64,000 bases of DNA, taken from the NCBI RefSeq assembly GCF_000499845.2, contig NC_023759.2, forward strand, positions 24,131,500-24,195,499, read 5' to 3'. The DNA comes from Phaseolus vulgaris. Its lineage: Eukaryota > Streptophyta > Magnoliopsida > Fabales > Fabaceae. How positions within the stretch are numbered: the stretch's first letter is position 1; every line of letters begins with the position of its first letter. Under the pieces are notes generated by a model that did no database searches, had not been told where the DNA came from, and saw only the letters and a list, made by a program, of their open reading frames with translations. The position numbers and the translations under genes were made by a program. Shown here in pieces: positions 32,017-44,313 of the stretch.

Positions 32017-35000
32017 ATGGCCCCCACCAGACGAAGATCAGCGCGCGCAGCCCCCGCAGACCTATCCATGCAGCAGGTCCTGGAAATAATGAGGGGGTTG
32101 CAGCAGGACATGGCGGATTCGAAGATGGAGCAGGAGCGCATGCAGGCAGATCTTGACGCCTCGCATGAGCGCAACGAAGAGCTCCACCGTGTGAATGAGG
32201 AGTTGCGCCAGGGCCTGAGAAACGATAGGAGGCGGCCTGGGCACGACGAGATGGAGAATCACTCCCCACCAAGGGAGTTTTCCACTCCGTTCTCGCAGGA
32301 GATCCTAGACGCAGCAATCCCGAACACGTTCGCGGGACCCAAGGCAATTTTCACTGGGATGGAGGACCCGGAGACGCACCTCGCGGCGTTCCACACGCAG
32401 ATGGTCCTGATAGGCGGCTCTGATGCCGCCAAGTGCAAGCTCTTCATGAGCACCCTGACCGGGATGGCTATGGACTGGTTCATCAGCCTTCCCGAGGGCC
32501 ATATCACATCTTTCCGCCAGTTGTCGCGGTTATTCAGAGAACAGTATTTGGCCAACAAGGCCCCGCCGCCGGTCTCCTACGACCTGTTTGACGTGAAGCA
32601 GTATCAGGGGGAAACCCTGAAGGAGTATATCAATCGCTTCGGGGCCCAGGTCGTGAAAGTTGGTACAACAGAGGAGCCTATGATCGTGTACGCATTCGTG
32701 AAAGGCGTATGCCCAGGGCCCTTTGGAGAATCTATTATCCGCAATCGCCCTAGGACTTTCGCGGAGTTACGGCGCAGGGCGGTGGAGCATATCGCCTCGG
32801 AAGGGGAGGTATGTGTGAAGCGCACCAGTGCTGTGCCCTCACGCCCGAGGGGACCGGCGCGAGTTCAACCCGTCAGAGTCAATGAGACCACGACGGGGAG
32901 AAAGAAGCCAGAGACGAGACGCCCCTACGAGGCCAGAAAGCCCCAGCCTCGGGGCACCGCAGGAGGCGAACGCCCCACCAGAGAAAGAGCAAGACCGGCG
33001 AGGTACAACTTCGTGGTCGAGTTGAAGGATTTGATCGCCGTCCCCAACATAGCCGAGAGGCTGAGGCGACCGGCGAAGACCGACAAGGTGCTAGGGCCCC
33101 GTAAAGACTCTTGGTGCGAATTTCACGAGGCTTTCGGGCACCAAATTGATAATTGCCTGTCGTTGGGCTACCAGCTAGATGAGCTGGTGAGGACTGGGTT
33201 TTTGAAAGATTATGTCGCAGAGTCCACCACGACCGCCACCCTGCCGTCACCGGCGGATGAGCCAGCACACGAGATGCCTGTGCTTGGCGAGGTCCACACC
33301 ATTGCTGGAGGTTTTTCCGGCAGAGGACCCACCGCCTCCCAGCGGAAGAAATACGCGAGGGGGGTAAATTCAATCGAAGAGAGGCTCTCGGGGGAGCCCT
33401 GGGAGTCAGATATTGTGTTCACAAGAAGGGATCTCCGAGATGTGGTGCCCCATGACAACGATCCCGTTGTCATCTCGGTCGTCACGGCTGGGAGAAAGGT
33501 CCACCGAGTGCTTGTTGATCAAGGGAGCTCGGCAGACGTCATGTTTCTGTCGACTTTTAATAAGTTACGGCTGTCCCCCGATCTACTGAGTCCCTATACG
33601 GGATGTTTGTATGGGTTCGGGGATAACCAGATAGAGGTCCGGGGGTACCTGGAGTTGAGGACTACGTTCACGGACGGAGAGGCCTCCCGAACAGAGAGCA
33701 TTCGGTACCTCGTCGTTAACGCCAACTCTGCCTATAACATTTTGCTGGGCAGACCAGCGCTAAACCGTCTGAGTGCAATATCCTCCACCCGGCACATGAA
33801 GATGAAGCTACCGGACCTCAGTGGCCGAGTGATAGTCATCAGATCAGACCAAGAGGAGGCAAGAAAATGCTACGAAAACAGCCTGAAGACGAAGAGAGGC
33901 GTTTTCATGGTGTACGAGCGTCCACCGATCGCGGACACAACGATGATCGAGGCGACGCCCGAAGCAGATGCGCCAATGGAGGAAGCGCACGTAGAGGAGG
34001 CGGCGCCCGTAGAAGAAGCGGCGCCCGCTGATGATGATAATAGGGAGCAACCCGCGACCAACATCCTAGAGAGGGAAATTGGCGGCAAAGCTTTCAAGTT
34101 AGGAAGCTCGCTAAACCCAGAAGAGCGGGAAGGGGTGGCGGAAGTGATTTCGCGCCACATGGATGCCTTCGCGTGGTCCGCCTCGGACATGCCGGGCATC
34201 GACCCCGATTTTCTGTGCCACCACCTCAGCATGGACGCCACGGTTCGCCCCGTGCGTCAGAGAAGGAGGAAATTCAATGAGGAACGACAACAGGTGGTGA
34301 AAGACGAAACGCAGAAGCTGCTGAGTGCTGGCCACATTAGGGAGATTCAGTACCCTGAGTGGCTCGCCAATGTCGTTCTGGTGAAGAAGGCAAGCGGGAA
34401 ATGGAGAATGTGCGTTGACTTCACGGACCTGAATAAGGCGTGCCCGAAGGATTCCTATCCGCTGCCCAGCATTGACGCCCTAGTGGACAGGGCGTCTGGC
34501 AGCAAAGTGTTAAGCTTCCTGGACGCCTTCTCAGGTTATAACCAAATCAAGATGCACCCCAGGGACGAGAGCAAAACTGCGTTCATGACTGAAACATGCA
34601 GTTATTGCTATAAGGTGATGCCTTTCGGACTCAAAAACGCGGGCGCCACGTACCAGAGGTTAATGGATAAGGTCTTGGCGCCAATGCTCGGGAGAAATGT
34701 ATACGCCTATGTGGACGACATGGTGGTGGCGTCGCAGAACAGGATACAGCACATGGCAGACTTGGAGGAATTGTTCAACACGATATCCAAGTACCGCCTC
34801 AAGTTGAACCTCGAGAAGTGTGTTTTTGGGGTAGAGGCCGGTAAATTCTTGGGTTTTCTGCTCACCGAGAGGGGTATAGAAGCGAACCCCGACAAATGTG
34901 CGGCCATTATTAATAATGCGGAGCCCAACATCGGTAAAGGAGGTTCAACAGTTGACAGGGCGGATGGCGGCGCTCTCGAGGTTTGTTTCCGCTGGAGGAG

Positions 35001-37372
35001 AAAAGGGGCACCCATACTTCCAGTGCCTCAAGAGAAACAGTCGCTTTGCGTGGACTGAGGAATGCGAAGCGGCTTTCGTCAAACTGAAGGAGTACCTGGC
35101 GACGCCTCCGGTTCTCTGCAAACCGGTAACGGGCGTGCCCCTCCGTTTGTATTTTACTGTAACAGATAGGGCCATCAGTTCTGTGTTGGTACAAGAGCAG
35201 AGCCAGAGTCAGAAGCCCATCTACTTTGTAAGCAAAGCCTTACAGGGAGCCGAGACAAGGTACCAGGCGCTGGAAAAGGCGGCACTGGCGGTAGTGTTCT
35301 CGGCTAGGAGGCTCCGTCATTACTTTCACAGTTTCACGGTGGTGGTAATGACCAACCTCCCCATACAGAAGGTGCTGCAGAAGCCCGATGTGGCAGGAAG
35401 AATGGTACGCTGGGCTGTGGAACTGTCGGAATTCGACATACAGTACGAGCCTAGAGGATCCATTAAGGGGCAGGTGTATGCGGATTTTGTAGCAGAACTT
35501 TCGCCCGGAGGTGAGCAAGAAGTGGAAGCGGGTTCACAGTGGCTGCTCTCAGTTGATGGTTCCTCAAACCAGCAAGGGAGTGGTGCGGGAATAGTGCTGG
35601 AAGGACCCGACGGCATATTAATCGAGCAGGCCTTGCGTTTTGCCTTCAAGGCAAGTAACAACCAAGCACAATACGAAGCCTTGATTGCAGGAATGCTCTT
35701 GGCCAAGGAGATGGGCGCACAGAACCTCCTGGTGAAGAGCGACTCCCAGTTGGTCACGGGGCAGGTGTCGGGTGGGTTCCAGGCGAAGGACCCACAGATG
35801 GCGGCGTATCTCAAATACGTGCAGTTGTTGAGAGGGGCGTTCAACGCTCTTGAGTTGATACACGTCCCGAGGGAACAGAATGCCAGAGCTGACCTGCTTG
35901 CAAAGCTGGCCAGCTCAGGCAAGGGGGGTAGACAGAGGACATTGATCCAGGAGACCCTCAAAGCTCCGTGTCGATTCGTGGAAGACAACAGGGTGGATGT
36001 CCTCCAGATTTATGCATCAAGGGGAAGGCCGAGGAGTCATTCCTCATTAACCCAAGATACGCAGAGGGCGCCCCGCATCAGTACGTACGCGGGTGTGTCT
36101 GAGGAAGAGCAGATGCAGGTTTGTGTCCTGTCCACGGGAGACACCTGGATGACGCCCTATAAACGGTACCTGGCGGATGGGGCCCTTCCAGTAGACCCTG
36201 AAGAGGGTAAGAAAATCAAAAGGAACGCCGTAAGATATACCTTGGTGGATGGGGTGTTGTTCAGGCACGGTTTCACTCACCCTATCCTAACATGTGTCAG
36301 TGGCGATGAGTGCACCAGGATAATGGCAGAGCTACACGAAGGCATCTGCAGAAGCCATGTAGGAGGAAGATCCTTAGCCTCCAAGGTAATACGCGCAGGG
36401 TTCTTCTGGCCAACAGTGAAAGAAGATTGCGCGCGGCACGCCCAACGGTGTAGGCAATGCCAAAAGCATGCCGACTGGCACAAGGCGCCGCCTGAAGAGT
36501 TGCGGTCCATATACAGCCCGTGGCCTTTCCACACATGGGGTATTGACATCCTGGGCCCTTTCCCACTGGCAATCAGGCAGATGAAGTATCTGATTGTCGC
36601 CATCGAATACTTCACCAAGTGGATAGAGGCAGAACCCGTGGCACAAATCACTGCGCATAAGGTACAGCATTTTGTGTGGAGAAACATCGTGTGTCGCTTT
36701 GGCGTACCCAGGCGCCTGATATCTGACAACGGGACCCAGTTCGCCAGTCAGCAGTTGAGAAATCTGTGCGCTGAAGTGGGAATCAAGCAAGTGTTCGCGT
36801 CGGTCGGACACCCCCAGACCAATGGACAAGTAGAGTCAGCAAACAGAGTTCTGCTGAGGGGGTTAAAAAGAAGGTTAGAGAAGGCCAAAGGGGCGTGGGC
36901 GGAAGAGGTGCCAAGGATTGTGTGGGCATACCACACCACGCCCCAATCCTCTACTATGGAGACGCCGTTCAGTTTGGTGTACGGGTCGGACGCGATGATT
37001 CCAGTAGAAATACACGAAAGCTCACCACGTTTTCAAAACTTTGTGGTGGAGGAGTCTAACGAGGAGAGACGGGTAAACCTAGATCTGCTAGAAGAGGCCA
37101 GGGAAGAAGCTAGAATAAAAGCAGAAGCGATGAAGAGAAGAGTGGAGCGGCAATATAGCTCTAAAGTAAAGCCACGACAGTTTCAGGTGGGCGACCTGGT
37201 GATGAGGAAAGCTCACCCTTACGAGTTGGAGAATAAGCTGTCTCCCAAGTGGACCGGGCCCTTCAGAGTTACTGAGGCTAAGGGCAACGGTTCGTACAAC
37301 CTGGAGACTTTAGATGGGGGCCCTATCCCGCGCAGTTGGAATGCAACCAACTTAAAATTTTATTTCAGTTGA
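32017..37372 (+). pseudogene. gag-pol: C1 Gag-Pol with one frameshift in RT
   Basis: Start chosen at the Met at 32017 (MAPTRRRSARAAP); an in-frame Met also lies at 31969. Gag core, CHHC knuckle at about 367 (WCEFHEAFGH...C), protease at about 501 (VDQGSSADV) and RT with YVDDMVV at about 899. Near 34911-34917 one base is inserted compared with C2 (AATAATG for GCCATG), which breaks the frame just before the RT-RNase H boundary. The second frame (34898-37372) carries RNase H, the second RNase H (VDGSSNQQGSG) and integrase with GIDILG, SDNGTQF and NGQVES all intact. It ends in WNATNLKFYFS. No chromodomain. Confidence 0.94.
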
Positions 37373-37771
37373 TTTATGTAAGCAGCATGTAACAGTTTAG
37401 TTGAAGGGGACGCTCTTTTTCCCCTTTTGGGGGTTTTTTAATGAGGTCACCCTAATGAATGGAATAACCAGTTGAGAAAAAGAAGTGCTTTGGTTTTCAG
37501 CCATTATTTTCCCTTGTTAGAAGTAATGTGATGCGCCGCCTAGACCATGGCGTCGCCAAGGAGGAAGGCGTCGCCTAGGCCTTGGCGTCGCCCAGAAAGA
37601 AGGCGTCGCCCAAGTAAAAGCATGCATCGTCGACAGAACGAGACGAAAGGAAGTCGCATTGTAAAGAGGCATATGAAAAGTAAAGTCGCATTGTAAAGAG
37701 TTATGATATTGGAAAATTGTTGTTACAAGCAATGTACAGTACAAAGTGCAAAAACACAAACAAGCCACTTC
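37373..37771 (+). other. C1 spacer between pol and aORF-S
   Basis: Short non-coding stretch between convergent stops. It lacks the hairpin arrays of family A but has four to five GGCGTCGCC repeats at about 37548-37612, the same motif as the 17-bp array inside the C LTR. Confidence 0.7.
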
Positions 37772-38737
37772 TCAGCGCTCATCAGAGTCATCACTGGAGG
37801 AAGGCGAAGCCCCTTTCCCAGCCCGCAGCGCTCGAGTAAGTCGTGTCCTCTTTTCTTGGCTTATTTTCGAGCCTGCACAAAGGGAACTGATGTATTAGAG
37901 ACACAGTGAAGAAAGACAGGCACTTCTAGAAAGTAACAAAGGCCGAAGTTGCCTAAGGCAATGGTTCTTACTTATGTACTTCTCAAGAGTCCTAGCGTTG
38001 AACTCCAAGCTGATCACCGTAGCAGAGTCAAAACCTCCCGCCTCAGCAAGAATCCGGCAAGCTATTTGATCACTTGGAGCCAGATTCTTGAGGGGTTTGG
38101 CTTTGAGGACCTTTTCCTCTCTCACCCAGTACAACGGAAACCCATCGAGGACGTCGGGAACAAGATCAGTACAGCAGATCTTGAAGAACCGGCCTTTCCA
38201 CCCCGTGAACGAGCTTTGAAAAGGCGTGAAGAGAACTCTTCCGGGTACATTGCTGAGAGTTACCTAGAGGTTGTGTCTCTGTCTCTTCACCTCAAAAAAG
38301 TGAAGAAAGAGGTCAACCGAGGGTGCACAACCCAGAAACCCAAAGAGGACATCGAAGGCCTTGACAAAGTCCCAGCTGTTGGGGTACAGCTGGGCTGGAG
38401 CCACGTTGATCTCCGTCAGCAGTTCCTTCTCGAACCAGGAGAAGGGTAAGCGCACCCCGATGGTCTTAAACACCACCTGGTAAAAGTAAAAGAAAGGGAC
38501 CCCGTCGTTGGCCCGTTCGTCGCCACACACTGGCTCCCCCAGAGTGCATGGGAGCACAGCGATGTCGTCATCGTGCCTCCTCGCGAAGGCCCGGTGGTCG
38601 TAAGAACACAACTCCCCTTTGTGTTCTAGTACGGCCCTGGTGGAAAGCAAGCATGAACGCTCATCAAGAAGTTCGCTCGAGGCCCGAGGGTACAAGTCTT
38701 TGGGACGAACCCTGGAGGAAGCATCGTGAGAGGACAT
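37772..38737 (-). pseudogene. C1 short antisense gene (aORF-S) with one nonsense codon
   Basis: Join(38737-37972, 37872-37772), minus strand, 288 codons plus stop. A 99-bp intron (37873-37971; GTAAGAACC ... TTGTGCAG) splits it in phase 1 at the place homologous to the aORF-L intron. It encodes MSSHDASSRVRPKDLYPRAS, then the same core as aORF-L (FEKELLTEINVAPAQLYPNS, WKGRFFKICC, GFPLYW). The second exon adds 33 residues ending in an acidic Ser/Asp tail (SSSDDSDER). It has no coiled coil. At 38264-38266 TGG of C2 is TAG, so the product would be cut at about 157 aa. Confidence 0.82.
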
Positions 38738-40020
38738 TCTTTAACAAGATCAAGATGGCTGGAAATGCAAGAGTTGAACGAGGGGAGCAGTTGGAACAGC
38801 CCTTCGACAGAGAAGAAAGGGTGCAAGAAGAAAGGGTACAAGAAGAAAGAACGCAAGTAGGTTATGAAGAGTGAGAAAATAGTGAAGATAGTTCCAGAGT
38901 TTGAAGAGTTAAATAAAGCGCCTAGCGCGCCAAACGACACGAACGGATGCACCGTGCGATTGATACACGTGGCAGAAGGTGAAAGGATGATGCTGGCACC
39001 ACTGGTTTAAATCAGAAAACGTCGTATCATCCAGTGGTACGATGCGCCGTCGAAAATGAGCCAGGGGTACAGCAGGAGTCAGAAAATGAAATGACTAGAT
39101 ACCCCACCAACCATACAAGCAGCGCCACGTGGATCAAGTCGAATGACAGAAGGCCCCATCAGCTGTACAAGAAGCGCCACGTGCAGGGCACAGACAAAGC
39201 CTTGGGCTCTTCGCTACTATCAGGCATTGACCAAGGCAAGATTAAAGTCAATGTCGAAGCAAAGGTAACGCCCGAGGCGTTGCCAGGAAAGACGTAAAGG
39301 GCGACGACAGACGAGAAGGCGCAGGCGTCGCCAACTCAAATACCGACGGGCATTACCTCCCCGATACCCACAGGTAGGAAAGACTGAGGAGGGAGAAGAA
39401 ATCAGAGAAAGGCAAAGTTAGTTGCAGACGTCGCCTCCCCGATACCCACAGGTAGGAAAGACTGTGGAGGGAGACGAGACCGTCGAATGCCAGCGAGTCA
39501 CTGGCAGGGTGTTCCCCGATACCTATGGGCAGGAAAGACCATGGAGGGAACAAAAACCCTCCAGTACTCAGCGTTTTAGACACCCGGGGACGATACGGTG
39601 CTGCTTTGACAGGCCTCTCCTTAGGCGTGGGCGCCGAGTGTTAAAAGATCAAAGAAAGAGCCTTTCGGTATTAGAGTCGCCTCGTGGACGATACGGCGCC
39701 ACTTAGTGGGCCTCTCCACGGGCGTAAGGGTTGGCGAGCGAGCCTACCCAATCATACCAAACCGCCCAACGAAGTGTGAGAAACGAGCAGGACACAGATA
39801 AAATAATTGAAGCGTATGAAGGGAAAAGATGAGAGCGAGATCGCATAGGCAGAATCGTATGTGAAAAAGAAATAAAGACAACCGTGCGAATGTCCTAAGT
39901 CAGTAACAAGAGTGCGGATAGTTCAAAGAATTACAAGTTTAAACGGAGAAAGTCAAAAGCAAGCGTAAAGAATAAAGGAATTAAGCTTGAAAGTGAAGGT
40001 GGCGGTTGAGAGACAGCGGT
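38738..40020 (-). promoter_or_regulatory. C1 spacer between the two antisense genes
   Basis: No gene seen. It should hold the aORF-S promoter and aORF-L 3' end. Three copies of a ~37-bp motif (CCCCGATACCCACAGGTAGG and CTGAGGAGGGA-like ends) lie at about 39357, 39441 and 39514; the same motif occurs once inside the C LTR (about 43321). CCACGTGG/CACGTGGC motifs at about 38968 and 39124-39182 could be G-box sites for aORF-S. Confidence 0.6.
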
Positions 40021-42306
40021 TCAGTCGTCCACGTCCATGGGCACGACCTTCCCGTCGACGACATGGTGCAGGGGGTCGCAGTTCGAAATATTGATGCCAG
40101 GGTTCTCACAGGACGCCTGGGTCAGAGCCTCCTGGAACCCCTCCTCGAAAGTACCCGCCATCTCCTGGATAAGGTACTTTTTCTCCTTCTCCAGCTCCTC
40201 AACGGCGGCATCCCCAGAGGTCACCTGCTTCTCCAGAGCCTCTTTCTCAACGCGAAGTCGACTGACCTCGACCTGTAGTTTGTCGTAGTCAGCCCGGAGA
40301 AGGTCCATGGCTTTGGCCTGGGTGGCCATTTCCCCCTCCATCCGCTCCGTCTTGTCAGCCTGCTCACGGCAACGGTCCGTCAGGTCCTTGTGAATTTCTG
40401 CATCAGCTTTGAGCGATTCCTGAAGGCCCGTTACCTGGACTTGGAGGGCGACTTCACGAGTAAAGAAGCCAGCCTGGAGCTCCAATGCCTCTGCCAGTTG
40501 CCTCTCAGTTTCTGCTTTGGACTCTTGCGCTTGCTTCAGAGAGGTTTGGTAAGTTTCGTTCTGACGCCCCAGGGTCCTCATTTCCTCCTCCAGAATAGTC
40601 GCCTTTGTTTCCAAGGCCTGGAGAGTTTGAGCTTGCATGACCGCGTTCCTGGCTTGGGCGCGCCATTCAAGGGCCACCGCCAAGAAGGCCCCCAAGTAGA
40701 AGGGCATGCCTTCCTTCCTGTCGGTGCCCTCTGGCAGAGTCCCGCCACTGAAGCCCCTCATTAGATGCATAATCGGAGGAGGGATGGCAATGAAGTCAGG
40801 GGCGGCTGCGACGGAAGCAGGGGAAGCAATGGTTTCTGCCGGCGGCGGAGGCGGGGCAGATTCGGCGCCTTCGCCCCTTTCCTCTTGAAGTGTCATGGGA
40901 GGGAGTGAGGTCGCGCTCGGGGGGTTATCCATGAAGGGGTTCCCTCCCTGGGGCGACGCCTCTACCGAAAGAGGAACCCGCGCAAATTTTCTTCTTTTGA
41001 AGGGAGCCACGCCTCCTGAGTCCTCATCATCTGATAGAATCTCCAGAACCCGTTTCCCTTTGTCAATGAGGGTTGGAGCCGGTGACGAGGCCGTGGCTAG
41101 GGGAACAGCGGCGATGGGTAGAGGAGAGCGAGGAGTCTGAAGTGCGGCGGGGCTGTGTGGAGACGACGGAGGTGAACTCAGGGGAGCTTCGGCGGTGATC
41201 GGAGGAGGCGGCGACAGAGTCGGTGGGGGAACCGGATCAGCAGCAAGGGTGGAGGAGGCGCCCGCCTTGGCGGCACGTGCCTCCTTCATTGCCTTCGCCA
41301 GCATCATTCTCTTAGAAGCGCCCATCACCGATCCTACATCAAGACAGACCAAACAGCAAGGGTTAGTACTAAAACAGCTATGCAAAGTTACAACACACAT
41401 GGGGGCGTGAAATGCAAGTAACATGGCACAATGTAAAATGAGAATAAGAGTCCGGGAAAACAAACGATCGATAGCAGGCTGTTTATAACACAAAAGATGA
41501 GGGGAGAGCCCCTTACCAAAATAGGTGGTCAGGGCGTGAGCGTTGTACTCGCTAGCGACCAGCTTAAAGGTATCAAAGACGATCCCCAACCCCGCCAAGG
41601 CTTTGCTTACCTCCCTATCGGCGGGGGATAGCTCTTCCAGGGTTTTGGCCCTGAGCAATTTGGGGCGTTCCGTCCAGTAAAGAGGGAAGCCATCCAAAGC
41701 TGTGGGATCATGCTTGGCGCAGCACACCTTGAAGAACTTCCCTTTCCAGTTCTTGTAAGAATTCTGGAAGAGGGAGAGGAGGATCCTGCCAGCGATCCCG
41801 GAAAAGCTTACCCAAAAGCTTTTCCCCTGTTTTTTCACCTCGAAAAAATGCAGGAAGACGTCCACGGAAGGAGGGATGCCCAGGTATCCACAAAGAATTT
41901 GAAAGCCCCTCACAAATGCCCAGCTATTGGGATGAAGCTGGGCGGGGGCGGTCTTGATTTCAGTAAGAAGCTCCCGTTCGAAGGGAGTGAACGGGAGACG
42001 CACTCCTACGCGCTTGAACACGGTCTGGTACATGAAGAAGAAGGGTTTCCCCTTTCTAGGTCTGTCGTCCAAACAAACAGGTTCCCCAGGCCTGCCGGGA
42101 CGGACGGATATGTGGGCGTCGTGTGTGCGGCAGAAGGCGTTAAAGTTGTACAAATGGGGATCCCCCCGGTGAGCTTCCAGGTCCTGGAAGGAAGTCAGGC
42201 TGGTGCATTCACTCAGGAGCTCATCGGAGGCCCAGGGGTAGAAGGCTTTGTAGTTGGACTTGGGGGTCGTAGGGGAAGAATCAGGCTCCGCGTTCGCGCG
42301 CGTCAT
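40021..42306 (-). CDS. C1 long antisense gene (aORF-L): Transposase_28-like core plus coiled coil
   Basis: Join(42306-41517, 41333-40021), minus strand, 700 aa. Intron 183 bp (41334-41516; GTAAGG ... GATGTAG), phase 1, joining ...LTTYFG to SVMGASKR. The unspliced frame happens to be open too, but the intron part is low in similarity and its C2 copy has a stop, so splicing is favoured. Exon 1: MTRANAEPDSSPTTPKSN, then core with FERELLTEIKTAPAQLHPNS, WKGKFFKVCC and GFPLYW. Exon 2: basic KRMMLAKAMKEARAAK, long Pro/Ser linker, KRRK patch (possible nuclear signal), then a coiled coil of about 230 aa ending VVDGKVVPMDVDD. Function unknown. Confidence 0.85.
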   Translation of the reverse strand: MTRANAEPDSSPTTPKSNYKAFYPWASDELLSECTSLTSFQDLEAHRGDPHLYNFNAFCRTHDAHISVRPGRPGEPVCLDDRPRKGKPFFFMYQTVFKRVGVRLPFTPFERELLTEIKTAPAQLHPNSWAFVRGFQILCGYLGIPPSVDVFLHFFEVKKQGKSFWVSFSGIAGRILLSLFQNSYKNWKGKFFKVCCAKHDPTALDGFPLYWTERPKLLRAKTLEELSPADREVSKALAGLGIVFDTFKLVASEYNAHALTTYFGKGLSPHLLCYKQPAIDRLFSRTLILILHCAMLLAFHAPMCVVTLHSCFSTNPCCLVCLDVGSVMGASKRMMLAKAMKEARAAKAGASSTLAADPVPPPTLSPPPPITAEAPLSSPPSSPHSPAALQTPRSPLPIAAVPLATASSPAPTLIDKGKRVLEILSDDEDSGGVAPFKRRKFARVPLSVEASPQGGNPFMDNPPSATSLPPMTLQEERGEGAESAPPPPPAETIASPASVAAAPDFIAIPPPIMHLMRGFSGGTLPEGTDRKEGMPFYLGAFLAVALEWRAQARNAVMQAQTLQALETKATILEEEMRTLGRQNETYQTSLKQAQESKAETERQLAEALELQAGFFTREVALQVQVTGLQESLKADAEIHKDLTDRCREQADKTERMEGEMATQAKAMDLLRADYDKLQVEVSRLRVEKEALEKQVTSGDAAVEELEKEKKYLIQEMAGTFEEGFQEALTQASCENPGINISNCDPLHHVVDGKVVPMDVDD

Positions 42307-43034
42307 GGTGAAAATAGATAGCTGGAGAAAGAAGAGAGGAAAAAGGGTTTAGCAAGTTTAGCCATGGCAAGAAGGGGAAAGAACCCCAGGAAGCGTCACC
42401 CACGCGAAAAAAATCAGAGGAGGAAGAAGAAGCGGAGAAATGCAATAATACGTGAATAATAACAGTCCCAGGCAGTTCAATAAATCAATCTAATGCGACG
42501 AAGGGGAAAGGTCGTGAGTATCCGAGATCATACCTTTGCTATTGGAATGGAGGCAGCAGAAGGCACAAGAAGGAGAGAATCGCAGTCGCAGAGAAAAAGA
42601 GTTTTCGAAGGCGATGAACAGTGCGGAGTTGCAGAGCGAATGAATGTAACAGTGGGGAGAGCGCGGGGTTTGGGGTAACTTAAACGTTACATTTCGTAAC
42701 CCAAGAGGCGCAAATTGAGGGCCGCAGGATCGAGCCACGCGTCAAAAGGTCGATTGCCCAGGGGAAGCGCAAGGGTCTCTAAAGGAGGGCCACGCGATGG
42801 GCCACGTGGCGCGCGATCAAGGGTAGCTCAAAAGGTGTAGTCATCCCCATTTCAGGGAATGTCCAATCGCCCATTAAGAATACCCCTGCGGTTCAGAAAA
42901 TGTCGCGTCAGTAATTCGAAAATTCGCTGAGTCAGTAGAGAATGACACGTCATCGGGAAGGCACGTGGATGAAGGGGGCAAGGCTTTAGTCTTTGCGCAG
43001 AAGACAAGTCTTCGGCTTAAGACTGGGGGGCTTG
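42307..43034 (-). promoter_or_regulatory. C1 aORF-L leader/promoter with 5'-UTR intron; polypurine tract
   Basis: Same as C2 54741-55468 in reverse. Leader intron with donor CAAAG/GTATGA and acceptor TTTCTCCAG ending 15 bp before the ATG. The plus strand carries AAGACTGGGGGGCTTG just before the 3' LTR. Confidence 0.68.
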
Positions 43035-44313
43035 TGTACCGTCCCGTATAAGGGCGTTGACTAAGTCAAGGTCAAAGTGAACCACTGGAAGGTCAAAGTC
43101 AACTCAAGGTGTCGCTAAGGCACGGCGCTAAGGCACGGCGTCGCCTAGGTGAAGGCATCGCCTGGGTGAAGGCGTCGCCTAGGTGAAGGCGTCACCCAGA
43201 TGAAGGCGTCGCCTCGGTGAAGGCGTCGCCCAGGTGAAGGCGTCGCCCAGGTGAAGGCGTCGCCCAGGTGAGGGCGTCGCCAGATCGAACAGTGTAAAAG
43301 CAAGGCAATCACGGTGTGGTTCCCCGATACCCATGGGTAGGAAAGACCATGGAGGGAGCGACGTCGTGGGAAAGCCTCAAGTCCCGATATCTCGGGAAAG
43401 TCATAAAGAGAAGGAAAAGGTGGCTTCAAGGCCATAGTGATGGTACCAGTGAAGGGCAGCCTGACTCGCGAAGTACCCCTGCCGCCCTAGAGACGCCTTC
43501 GGGACAGATACGACCCAAGAGGAAGGTCACGCCCAGGATAACCGGGTGCAGGGTGTGAGAGGAAGGCAGATACGCTCTCAGAGTAAGTGGCTAGATACTT
43601 GGGGGCATGAGTTGGCACCCAAAAAGCCACCCCTAGCGCAGTAGCACTCCTAAACAGGAGGACCCACACGTAGAAACGTCCCCAGATGGGCAGAAACGCC
43701 CCCAGATGGGGTCATGGCGTCGTGAGGCCCTCCACGTGTGTGACAGCCATGCCGGAATAGAAACACCCTCCAGTCAGGTGCCAGGTAATTAAAGATATTC
43801 AATACAGTTTCCCTTTCGAGCATTCAGGTACTATTAGGGCTCCCGAGCGTTTCAACGTCTTAAATGCGCTACGTTTCGTAATTAAGCGCTTTAATGAGTG
43901 CGTTACGTTTGAGATTAAAAGCGCTTTAAGGCGCTCAGTTTAAATAGCGCTGGGAATGTCGGAAAAAGGGTTGGAACCTTCGACAAATTTAGGAGAAACT
44001 CTCTGGTTGCTTGCCTGTGCTTAAATACTACGTACAAGTGATTGGAGAAGTTTTTTGCCTGAAGGGGACAACACACACACACATATTTCAGTTTCTTTTA
44101 CGACCCGCAGAGTGCCATACGCGGTGCTCAGATACGTGGGTGGACAGTTTTGGTGTTTCTTGCTGGCTGACTTGAGCGTCAGAGTGCAAACGGCCGCTAG
44201 GGCGCCTCTTTGTCCTTCTTTTTTGCAGGAATTCACAGGCAATCAGTGGGAAGGAGTCCTTAGCGGACGGTTGAGGTCGCGCACGAAGACGTCCCGGTCA
44301 ACCGGACGGAACA
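43035..44313 (+). repeat. C1 3' LTR (1279 bp)
   Basis: TGTACCGTCCCG to CCGGACGGAACA. Contains the ~17-bp AAGGCGTCGCC array (about 43140-43275). Several variants (for example GTGAACCACTGG at about 43077) are shared with the C2 3' LTR but not with the C1 5' LTR. Confidence 0.94.

Larger units (their letters stand above)
30648..44313 (+). mobile_element. Element C1: near-complete Tat element with two antisense genes
   Basis: Order: 5' LTR with damaged inner end, gag-pol with one frameshift, short spacer, antisense gene aORF-S, spacer, antisense gene aORF-L, polypurine tract, 3' LTR (1279 bp); total 13.7 kb. The flanks do not match: GTATT in minisatellite on the left, GTGCA inside another element's antisense gene on the right. 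That fits recombination with the inverted copy C2 rather than a simple insertion. Confidence 0.95.

Noticed and set aside
32017..37372. C1 gag-pol break as a programmed frameshift
   Set aside because: The break is a single extra base near 34912 inside the RT region, absent from C2, with no slippery site in common; it is better explained as a mutation.
40021..42306. C1 aORF-L as a single unspliced 761-codon gene
   Set aside because: The extra 61 codons lie in a segment with GT-AG ends, and the C2 copy has a stop there. The spliced form matches the intron position in family A and aORF-S.
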